From contig JANXYS010000371.1 of the NCBI GenBank assembly GCA_025355935.1, forward strand, positions 1 through 8,830: a DNA stretch of 8,830 bases. Direction: 5' to 3'. The stretch's first letter is position 1. The number at the start of each line of letters is the position of its first letter. The notes under the pieces were generated by a model. The model searched no databases, was not told the DNA's origin, and saw nothing but the letters and a program-made list of their open reading frames with translations. This document shows positions 1-5,234 of the stretch, piece by piece. Source of the stretch: Chitinophagales bacterium. GTDB taxonomy: Bacteria > Bacteroidota > Bacteroidia > Chitinophagales > Chitinophagaceae. The position numbers and the translations under genes are program-made.

Positions 1-737
1 GCTTCTTCCTTGCTTACCAGGATAACGCCGTCGAGAATTTCACGATTCATTATAGAAGGAATAAAGCCTGCGCCGATTCCCTGGATAGGATGTGGTGATG
101 GTGCACCACCGCTAAGTACGGGCGATAGCTCTGGCTCGACTGCAAAAACCTTTGTATTAGGAAACCTTTCTTTGAGAATTTCCGCAACGCCCGAAATATG
201 ACCGCCCGTTCCAACTCCTGTAATTAGGTAGTCTACCCCATCAGGAAAATCGGCCAGGATTTCTAACGCTGTTGTTTTCCGATGAATCTCAGTATTAGCT
301 GGATTGTCGAACTGCTGAGGTACCCAGGAATTCGGGGTTGTTTCTGCAAGTTCAAATGCTTTAGCAATTGCGCCCTTCATTCCTAATTCGCGTGGAGTAA
401 GTACAAACTCAGCGCCGTATGCGCTCATAAGCTTCCTTCTTTCAACACTCATACTTTCGGGCATTACCAGCGTTATTTTGTACCCTTTAACTGCGGCTAC
501 CAATGCCAGACCAATACCTGTGTTACCACTAGTTGGTTCAATAATTACGCTGCCTTCCTTAAGCAAACCCTTGGACTCTGCATCCTCAATCATGGCAAGA
601 GCAATCCTGTCCTTAATACTTGCGCCGGGATTATTTTTTTCCAGCTTTACCCAAACGTTATGATCGTTTCCAAAAAGCTTATTGATCTTCAGATGCGGTG
701 TGTTACCAATGGTTTCTAAAATGTTATTTGCTTTCAT
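1..737 (-). CDS. cysK: Cysteine synthase A (O-acetylserine sulfhydrylase), C-terminus cut by window edge
   Basis: This PLP enzyme makes cysteine and acetate from O-acetylserine and sulfide in the cytoplasm, the last step of sulfur assimilation. About 245 residues are visible and the rest (roughly 60 residues by family length) lies beyond position 1. I translated the reverse strand by hand. The PLP-lysine motif NPGASIKDR puts the Schiff-base lysine at about K42. The substrate loop PTSGNTG is at 68-74, PQQFDNPAN at about 140-148, and the phosphate-binding GTGGHISG at 176-183. NPGASIKDR favours CysK over CysM, which usually reads NPGGSVKDR. The ATG at 737 begins MKANNILETIGNTP, the usual CysK N-terminus. 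An AGGAG at 755-751 lies 13 nt upstream, one of the few clear Shine-Dalgarno-like sites here. It is the last visible gene of the cysH-D-N-E-K operon, 71 nt after cysE, and CysE is its expected physical partner. Confidence 0.95.
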   Translation of the reverse strand, partial: MKANNILETIGNTPHLKINKLFGNDHNVWVKLEKNNPGASIKDRIALAMIEDAESKGLLKEGSVIIEPTSGNTGIGLALVAAVKGYKITLVMPESMSVERRKLMSAYGAEFVLTPRELGMKGAIAKAFELAETTPNSWVPQQFDNPANTEIHRKTTALEILADFPDGVDYLITGVGTGGHISGVAEILKERFPNTKVFAVEPELSPVLSGGAPSPHPIQGIGAGFIPSIMNREILDGVILVSKEE

Positions 738-808
738 TTAATGTTTTTTACTCCTTTCGGAATTGAAAAAATTTGTTTAAGGCCAGGGGTCTTCAAAGGA
801 ATGCACAT
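734..808 (-). CDS. Possible 24-codon small ORF bridging cysE and cysK
   Basis: An ATG directly follows the cysE stop codon (TAA|ATG). The frame stays open for 24 codons and ends at a TGA that overlaps the cysK start as ATGA. The peptide begins MCIPLKTPGL and ends PKGVKNIK. It is basic, with five lysines and one cysteine, and has no membrane segment or motif I recognise. It fills the cysE-cysK gap exactly, so it could pass ribosomes from cysE to cysK by termination-reinitiation whether or not the peptide has a function. The AGGAG that may serve cysK lies inside it. An ORF this short can arise by chance in a 71-nt spacer, so the call is weak. Confidence 0.25.
   Translation of the reverse strand: MCIPLKTPGLKQIFSIPKGVKNIK
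751..755 (-). promoter_or_regulatory. Shine-Dalgarno-like AGGAG upstream of cysK
   Basis: The reverse strand reads AAAGGAGT before the cysK ATG, with 13 nt between AGGAG and the start codon, longer than the usual 5-9. I saw no comparable site ahead of cysH, cysD, cysN, cysE, rimM or dinB, whose upstream regions are A/T-rich. This site may help cysK translation, perhaps to raise its level relative to cysE. Confidence 0.4.
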
Positions 809-1642
809 TTATATAACAAAGTTGAGTGCTTCCGGCAAAGGGTTATTGTCGCGTACTTTTATTTCACTCTTATGATATACTATTGAATGGTCCGGAACAC
901 TATAAGTTAGCCAAACGTTACCGCCGATAATACTTTTCCGTCCAATAATAGTGCTTCCGCCGAGAATGGTAGCGCCAGAATAAATGATCACACCATCTTG
1001 TATAGTAGGATGTCTTTTAACTGCTGCATGCTCTTTGGAAACATTCAATGCTCCAAGAGTTACCCCCTGGTAGAGTTTTACATCGTTACCTATCCAGGCT
1101 GTTTCACCAATAACAATGCCTGTACCATGATCAATAAAAAATGAATGTCCTATTGTCGCCGCAGGATGAATATCAATGCCCGTCTTACTATGTGCGTATT
1201 CCCCTAGGAGCCTCGGCAGCAGCGAAATACCCTGGAGATGTAGTTGATGGGCAAAACGATAAATTGCTATAGCGCGGAACCCCGGGTACGCAACCAGCAC
1301 TTCTTCAATTGAAAGCGCTGCAGGATCGAATTGTAACACTGCCTGGGCATCGAGCATCAATGCCTCATATATCGAAGGGAGTGCAGCGAAAAAGACTTCG
1401 GTTTGAAGGTTTACGCGCTCTTCTTCCTTATGCAGTTCAAAAAGAATAGCGGAAAAAGTACTTTTTATTTCGAAATATTGTTTGCTGAGCCCTTCTTCCG
1501 TCTCGTACTTTCCGACATAGGATGTAAACAGAAGGTTGAAGAGATCATCTACAAAGTTTTCAGCCAAATCTTTATCCGGGAAGTGCGTAAAACTCTTCCG
1601 GTTCTTAAAATATAATTGTTGTAAAAAATTTTGCTCCGACAT
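809..1642 (-). CDS. cysE: Serine O-acetyltransferase
   Basis: CysE acetylates L-serine with acetyl-CoA to give O-acetylserine, the carbon skeleton for cysteine. The 277-residue protein has a helical N-terminal domain (about 1-145) followed by a left-handed beta-helix of hexapeptide repeats. The diagnostic stretch runs from HSKTGIDIHP at 151-160 to DHGTGIVIGETA at 171-182. D157 and H172 keep the 15-residue spacing of the catalytic Asp/His pair in known serine acetyltransferases. The protein ends LNFVI. A C-terminal isoleucine is what enters the CysK active site in the cysteine synthase complex of other bacteria, and cysK is the next gene. I chose the ATG at 1642 (MSEQNF), 29 nt after the cysN stop. 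An in-frame ATG at 1687 would add 15 residues and overlap cysN by 16 nt, and is less likely. The N-terminal domain is longer than in the short EpsC type. Confidence 0.94.
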   Translation of the reverse strand: MSEQNFLQQLYFKNRKSFTHFPDKDLAENFVDDLFNLLFTSYVGKYETEEGLSKQYFEIKSTFSAILFELHKEEERVNLQTEVFFAALPSIYEALMLDAQAVLQFDPAALSIEEVLVAYPGFRAIAIYRFAHQLHLQGISLLPRLLGEYAHSKTGIDIHPAATIGHSFFIDHGTGIVIGETAWIGNDVKLYQGVTLGALNVSKEHAAVKRHPTIQDGVIIYSGATILGGSTIIGRKSIIGGNVWLTYSVPDHSIVYHKSEIKVRDNNPLPEALNFVI

Positions 1643-1671
1643 TTTGTTTTTTATTTTTTTGCTGGCAAATG

Positions 1672-2913
1672 TTACTGAATCATGCACGCACCCACAGTTA
1701 CGTTGCTTGTTTCATCTATGAGAATCGCTCCTCCAGTGGTCCGTAGTTTTTTGTAAGAATCAAAAACCAACGGCGATGCTGTTTTAATTGTGGCCCGAAC
1801 GATATCATTAAGGGAAACTTTTTCCGGTGCCTGTTCTTCATCGAGGGAATTGACGTTTAACTTATATTGAATCTCCTTAACCACGGCCCTTACAATCCTG
1901 CTATTATGCTGCAGTAAATAGCGGTTTCCTGCTACCAGGGGTTTGTTGTCCATCCAACACAAAAGGACTTCCAATTCATTGGACGACGTAGGCAAATTAT
2001 CTGAGTGAACTATGGTATCTCCCCTGCTTATATCAATGTCATTCTCTAAATGCAGTACAACACTCTGTGGAGCAAATGCTTCCGCAATTTCCTTACCACC
2101 GATCTCGATTAGCTTTATCTTACTTTCTATCCCTGAAGGGAGAATCGTTACCGCATCCCCGGTTTTAAAAACTCCACTCAACAATTTACCCGCGTAACCA
2201 CGATAGTCGTGCAAGGCTTCGGTTTGCGGTCTAATCACGTACTGAACCGGGAACCTGGCGTCTTTAAGGTTAATATCGTTAGCAACTTCTACTGTTTCCA
2301 GAATGTCTAAAAGTGACGAACCTTCATACCAGGGAAAGCTGTCGCTTTTCTCAACGATGTTATCCCCATTGATCGCGCTTATTGGAATGTACTTAACATC
2401 TTTAAGGCCGAGGCTCTTTGCAAATGCAGCATACTCGATCACGATATTATTATAAACATCTCCTGAATTATTTACCAGATCCATTTTATTAACCGCAACC
2501 ACTATGTGCGGAATATTCAGTAAAGAAGCAATGATAGAGTGTCTGCGGGTTTGTTCCGCCACACCATTCCGAGCATCAACAAGTATGATAGCAAGATCGC
2601 TGTTAGACGCACCTGTTACCATATTTCGGGTATATTGAACATGACCTGGTGCATCTGCGATAATAAATTTACGCTTCGGGGTCGAAAAATATTTATACGC
2701 TACGTCGATAGTAATGCCCTGCTCACGTTCGGCCCTAAGGCCATCGGTGAGAAGAGCGAGATCTATTTCTCCGTCTTTTTTATTCTTCGTTTGCTTTTCT
2801 ATTGCTTCTAGCTGGTCGATCATAATCGACTTGCTATCATATAGTAAACGCCCAATTAACGTGCTTTTGCCATCATCCACACTTCCCGCAGTTATAAACC
2901 TTAAGATATCCAC
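1672..2913 (-). CDS. cysN: Sulfate adenylyltransferase subunit 1, regulatory GTPase
   Basis: CysN is the GTPase subunit of the CysDN ATP sulfurylase. GTP hydrolysis drives formation of adenosine 5'-phosphosulfate (APS) from ATP and sulfate. The 413-residue protein shows the EF-Tu-like GTPase motifs in order: P-loop GSVDDGKST at 10-18, switch region REQGITIDVAY at 63-73, DAPGH at 87-91 and NKMD at 142-145, with SAINGDN further on as the G5-like segment. Two EF-Tu-like beta-barrel domains follow. No APS kinase (CysC) domain is fused, so this is the short CysN form. The start is GTG at 2913. The next in-frame codons upstream give no ATG before a TAA, and the protein begins MDILRFITAGS as expected for the family. 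It lies 50 nt after cysD and 29 nt before cysE, in the same operon. Confidence 0.96.
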   Translation of the reverse strand: MDILRFITAGSVDDGKSTLIGRLLYDSKSIMIDQLEAIEKQTKNKKDGEIDLALLTDGLRAEREQGITIDVAYKYFSTPKRKFIIADAPGHVQYTRNMVTGASNSDLAIILVDARNGVAEQTRRHSIIASLLNIPHIVVAVNKMDLVNNSGDVYNNIVIEYAAFAKSLGLKDVKYIPISAINGDNIVEKSDSFPWYEGSSLLDILETVEVANDINLKDARFPVQYVIRPQTEALHDYRGYAGKLLSGVFKTGDAVTILPSGIESKIKLIEIGGKEIAEAFAPQSVVLHLENDIDISRGDTIVHSDNLPTSSNELEVLLCWMDNKPLVAGNRYLLQHNSRIVRAVVKEIQYKLNVNSLDEEQAPEKVSLNDIVRATIKTASPLVFDSYKKLRTTGGAILIDETSNVTVGACMIQ

Positions 2914-2963
2914 CTGTATACTATTTATTATTAATTAATGCCTGGTTTATGTTATTCCCGAAG

Positions 2964-3872
2964 TTAGAAGTACCCGTTTTTTTTCCTGTCTTCCATAGCT
3001 GCCTCACTAACCTTGTCGTCAATTCTTGTTTCTCCTCTTTCACTGGTTTTCGTCGCAATAATTTCGGAAATAATATCATCAATCGTGGTTGCTGCAGACT
3101 GAACGGCAGCGGTGCATGTCATATCACCCACTGTACGATAACGTACTTTTTTTACGGATATCTTATCTTCGGGTTCGAGAGTAATAAACTCCGACGTGGC
3201 TACCAGTTGGCCTTCGTGTTCTAAAACCTCCCGATCGTGGGCGAAGTAAATTGACGGGAGTTCAATCTTTTCGCGACGGATATAATTCCAAATATCCAGT
3301 TCTGTCCAGTTACTTATCGGGAATGCTCGTACATTCTCCCCTTTTGTGATCTTGCCGTTATAGGTGTTCCAAAGTTCGGGTCGCTGCAGTTTAGGATCCC
3401 ACTGCCCAAATTCATCACGTACAGAAAATATTCTTTCTTTCGCCCTGGCTTTTTCTTCATCCCGGCGGGCACCTCCGATTAATACATCAAATTTATATTC
3501 TTCTATGGTATCAAGCAACGTATAAGTCTGCAAAGCGTTCCGGCTGGCAAACTTCCCTTTTGGCTCCGTTAAATTCTTTTTCTTAATCGTTTCCTCAACA
3601 CTTCGCACAATAAGCTTTTCATTAATTTCAGCAGCGAGGGTATCCCTGAAATCAAGGGCTTCTTTAAAGTTATGGCCTGTGTCGATGTGAACCAGTGGAA
3701 AAGGAAATTTGCCGGGCCTGAAGGCTTTTAATGCAAGATGTACTAGTACTATGGAATCTTTTCCTCCACTAAACAGCAAAGCAGGCTTTTCGAACTGGCC
3801 TGCCACTTCCCGAAAGATATGGATGGATTCCGATTCTAATTGTTCAAGATAGTCTAACCGTTTCTCAGTCAT
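2964..3872 (-). CDS. cysD: Sulfate adenylyltransferase subunit 2
   Basis: CysD is the catalytic subunit of the CysDN ATP sulfurylase and adenylylates sulfate to APS. The 302-residue length is typical. The PP-loop nucleotide-binding motif SGGKDS is at 35-40. The family stretches GGARRDEEKARAKERIFS and FPISNWTELDIWNYI are present, and the C-terminus ends KKNGYF, as is usual for CysD. The ATG at 3872 (MTEKRLDYLEQLE) lies 23 nt after the cysH stop, so the two are clearly cotranscribed. Together with CysN and the APS-type CysH it forms a route from sulfate to sulfite that needs no APS kinase. Confidence 0.97.
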   Translation of the reverse strand: MTEKRLDYLEQLESESIHIFREVAGQFEKPALLFSGGKDSIVLVHLALKAFRPGKFPFPLVHIDTGHNFKEALDFRDTLAAEINEKLIVRSVEETIKKKNLTEPKGKFASRNALQTYTLLDTIEEYKFDVLIGGARRDEEKARAKERIFSVRDEFGQWDPKLQRPELWNTYNGKITKGENVRAFPISNWTELDIWNYIRREKIELPSIYFAHDREVLEHEGQLVATSEFITLEPEDKISVKKVRYRTVGDMTCTAAVQSAATTIDDIISEIIATKTSERGETRIDDKVSEAAMEDRKKNGYF

Positions 3873-3895
3873 TATTCGTAAATATTTTCATGTTT

Positions 3896-4609
3896 TTAAT
3901 TCGAATGCAGCCCACATTCTTTCTTTTCTGCATCTTCCCACCACCACCTGCCGGCTCTGAAGTCTTCACCTGGTCTTATGGCTCTCGTACAGGGCGCACA
4001 GCCAATACTTACGAATCCCCGGTCGTGGAGCGGGTTGTAGGGCACATTGTATTTCCGTATATAATCAATTACGTCCTCTGTGCTCCAATGAAGAATTGGG
4101 TGATATTTTATTACCTGGTTTCCTTCATCCCACTCTAATTGCTGCAGGTCGTGCCGCGATGGAGAGTGTTCCGCGCGCAGGCCGGTTATCCATACCTGGT
4201 TGCCAGCAAGCGCTCTTTTTAGTGGTTCAACTTTGCGTATATAGCAGCAGTTCTTACGATTATCCACCGAGGCATAAAATGAGTTAGGTCCGTTTTCTTC
4301 TATAAATGCCTCAAGATGTTCCTGATTAGGGTAGTATGCCTTTATAGATGTATTATACCGATCATTCGTACTGCTCCAAACAGAATAAGTTTCTGCAAAC
4401 ATACGACCCGTATCAAGAGTAAATATTTTGACTGGCAATCTCCTGGATAATAGTGCGTGCGTTATAACCTGATCTTCATAACTAAAGCTACTACTAAAGG
4501 TGGTTCTACCCACAAAATCACGGGAGATCATTTCAAGTCCGTCATCAAGGCTTAGTCCACCTAATTGGTAGGTTAATGGTGTGATGATATTTTGAAGTTG
4601 ATCTGACAT
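3896..4609 (-). CDS. cysH: Assimilatory APS reductase (CysH family, iron-sulfur type)
   Basis: This enzyme reduces adenylyl sulfate to sulfite and AMP, using thioredoxin-type reductants. The 237-residue protein has the PP-loop-like SFSYEDQVI at 41-49, LDTGRMFAETY at 65-75, a CC pair at 121-122, CAPC at 204-207 and the C-terminal ECGLH with the catalytic cysteine at 232. The CC plus CxxC set is the [4Fe-4S] signature of APS reductases and is missing from classical PAPS reductases, so APS is the inferred substrate. I chose ATG 4609 (MSDQLQNI). An in-frame GTG at 4672 would add a 21-residue hydrophobic stretch that is really the translated leader and U-tract, so I reject it. It is the first gene of the cys operon, with the attenuator-like leader directly upstream. 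Confidence 0.95.
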   Translation of the reverse strand: MSDQLQNIITPLTYQLGGLSLDDGLEMISRDFVGRTTFSSSFSYEDQVITHALLSRRLPVKIFTLDTGRMFAETYSVWSSTNDRYNTSIKAYYPNQEHLEAFIEENGPNSFYASVDNRKNCCYIRKVEPLKRALAGNQVWITGLRAEHSPSRHDLQQLEWDEGNQVIKYHPILHWSTEDVIDYIRKYNVPYNPLHDRGFVSIGCAPCTRAIRPGEDFRAGRWWWEDAEKKECGLHSN

Positions 4610-4656
4610 TATTTTTAAAAAAGTTATAAAAAAAAGTAGTACGCACAGGTACGGAA

Positions 4657-4674
4657 TCAGCAACAGCAGCACAT
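4657..4674 (-). CDS. Polycysteine leader peptide, Met-Cys-Cys-Cys-Cys-stop
   Basis: On the reverse strand the codons are ATG TGC TGC TGT TGC TGA. The ORF codes only for Met and four Cys before its stop, 47 nt upstream of the cysH start in an operon that makes cysteine. Cysteine is normally a rare residue, so four consecutive Cys codons after an ATG in this position are unlikely to be random. The expected role is sensing: scarce Cys-tRNA would stall ribosomes here and change the folding of the leader RNA. Polycysteine leader ORFs that control cysteine operons are known in mycobacteria. I am not aware of one established in this phylum. There is no Shine-Dalgarno sequence, only an A/U-rich stretch ahead of the ATG. 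Confidence 0.6.
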   Translation of the reverse strand: MCCCC

Positions 4675-4685
4675 AAAAATGTGCG

Positions 4686-4707
4686 TTCCGCTAAATTTCC
4701 GCTTTAT
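4686..4707. repeat. Tandem 11-bp direct repeat TTCCGCTwwAT
   Basis: On the plus strand TTCCGCTAAAT (4686-4696) is followed immediately by TTCCGCTTTAT (4697-4707), with 9 of 11 positions identical. The period is about one DNA helical turn. It lies in the cysH leader, just upstream of the polycysteine ORF. It could be a protein-binding site on DNA or RNA, or it could provide two alternative CGGAA segments able to pair with UUCCG downstream. Chance duplication in a short A/T-rich spacer is also possible. Confidence 0.45.
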
Positions 4708-4748
4708 GAAGTGTTCCAGCCATTTCTAAAGTCTACTTAAAAGATGGA

Positions 4749-4779
4749 CAAATGTACCTCATCAAACTTTATCATCAAA
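4749..4779 (-). promoter_or_regulatory. Predicted Bacteroidota-type promoter of the cys operon
   Basis: On the reverse strand TTTG (4779-4776) is followed after 19 nt by TACATTTG (4756-4749). This fits the Bacteroidota primary sigma factor consensus of TTTG at about -33 and TAnnTTTG at about -7. The implied transcription start is near 4745, giving a leader of roughly 135 nt before cysH that includes the polycysteine ORF. The upstream element overlaps the proposed inverted-repeat operator and lies close to the divergent Rrf2 gene promoter. Confidence 0.6.
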
Positions 4780-4793
4780 AAAAAATATAGTTT
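4764..4793. repeat. Imperfect inverted repeat, candidate operator
   Basis: AAACTTTAT (4764-4772) and ATATAGTTT (4785-4793) are inverted with 8 of 9 positions matching, separated by 12 nt, so the arm centres are 21 bp (two helical turns) apart. The repeat covers the -33 box of the cysH promoter and most of the -7 box of the divergent Rrf2 gene. A dimeric regulator bound here could block both. The arms are A/T-rich, so coincidence cannot be excluded. Confidence 0.35.
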
Positions 4794-4795
4794 TG
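4788..4795 (+). promoter_or_regulatory. -7 box (TAGTTTTG) directly upstream of the Rrf2 gene
   Basis: TAGTTTTG fits TAnnTTTG and ends 6 nt before the ATG at 4802. Transcription would then begin at or very near the start codon, giving a leaderless or nearly leaderless mRNA. The -33 region is weak: TTTA at 4768-4771 is the nearest candidate. Confidence 0.45.
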
Positions 4796-4801
4796 TAGTT
4801 A

Positions 4802-5233
4802 ATGATATCAAAAAAAACGCAATACGGTTTAAAAGCACTTGGCTACCTGGCCTCGCAATACGGAAACGGGCCTGTCCTCATTGCCGATATAGCTACCAAG
4901 AAAAAAATACCGATTAAATTTCTGGAGAGCATTCTTCTATTACTTAAGCAAAATCAGGTGCTGGAAAGTAAAAAAGGTAAGGGCGGGGGTTATTACCTGG
5001 CTCAATCACCGAAAAAAACAACATTGGCGGCTGCTATCAGGATTATTGGCGGTCCGATTGCCATGCTTCCGTGCGTTAGTTTAAATTTTTATGAAAAATG
5101 CAGCGATTGCGATGAAATAAATTGTGGCCTGAGACGCGTAATGGCCATCACCCGCGATGCTACTTTAAAAGTTCTGGAGAAAAAGACGCTTCAGGATTTG
5201 ATTGATGGTAACATCGAAAACATGTCTTTTTAA
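4802..5233 (+). CDS. Rrf2 family transcriptional regulator with four cysteines
   Basis: This 143-residue DNA-binding protein has the Rrf2 winged-helix layout. The N-terminus MISKKTQYGLKALGYLA is typical and fixes the start. The recognition region is around IPIKFLESIL (36-45), and the wing has GKGGGYYLA at 59-67. The effector region contains C91, C100, C103 and C108 in the order C-x8-C-x2-C-x4-C, which could bind an iron-sulfur cluster or sense thiols, as in IscR or NsrR relatives. It is transcribed divergently from the cysteine operon with a 192-nt shared region. The Firmicutes Rrf2 protein CymR represses cysteine genes together with CysK, so control of the neighbouring cys operon is a reasonable inference, but the target is unproven. 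IscR- or NsrR-like roles remain possible. Confidence 0.88.
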   Translation: MISKKTQYGLKALGYLASQYGNGPVLIADIATKKKIPIKFLESILLLLKQNQVLESKKGKGGGYYLAQSPKKTTLAAAIRIIGGPIAMLPCVSLNFYEKCSDCDEINCGLRRVMAITRDATLKVLEKKTLQDLIDGNIENMSF

Positions 5234-5234
5234 C

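Larger units (their letters stand above)
4628..4745 (-). promoter_or_regulatory. Putative cysteine-responsive attenuator leader of the cysH operon
   Basis: The transcript upstream of cysH contains, in order: a perfect 6-bp hairpin GCACAU/AUGUGC with a UUUU loop (4684-4669), a four-cysteine mini-ORF whose AUG and first Cys codon form the hairpin's 3' arm, a second UGUGCGU (4647-4641), then eight uridines (4635-4628). ACGCACA at 4686-4680 is perfectly complementary to UGUGCGU (7 bp), and this pairing competes with the hairpin. A ribosome stalled on the Cys codons would cover ACGCACA and prevent the long-range stem near the U-run. A weaker pairing, CGGAA (4690-4686) with UUCCG (4656-4652), is also possible. 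The motifs are seen directly. The attenuation mechanism is inferred by analogy with amino-acid leader peptides. Five bases separate the stem from the U-run, so it is not a textbook terminator. Confidence 0.5.

Noticed and set aside
1643..1687. Longer cysE start at 1687 overlapping cysN
   Set aside because: The added residues are lysine-rich and not typical of the family; the start at 1642 gives a clean 29-nt spacer.
4610..4672. 21-residue hydrophobic N-terminal extension of CysH from GTG 4672, resembling a signal peptide
   Set aside because: It is a reading of the leader: CTG/TTG codons come from the polycysteine ORF in another frame and Phe codons from the U-runs. CysH is cytoplasmic and its family start matches ATG 4609.
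4691..4723. Second mini-ORF in the cysH leader (MAGTLHKAEI-stop)
   Set aside because: Ten ordinary codons with no Cys enrichment and no start signal; such ORFs are common by chance. It might matter for ribosome loading, but nothing in the sequence shows this.
4610..4745. SAM or other known riboswitch in the cysH leader
   Set aside because: I could not find the multi-helix junction or conserved core of SAM-I or SAM-II type elements; the short hairpins and polycysteine ORF explain the region better.
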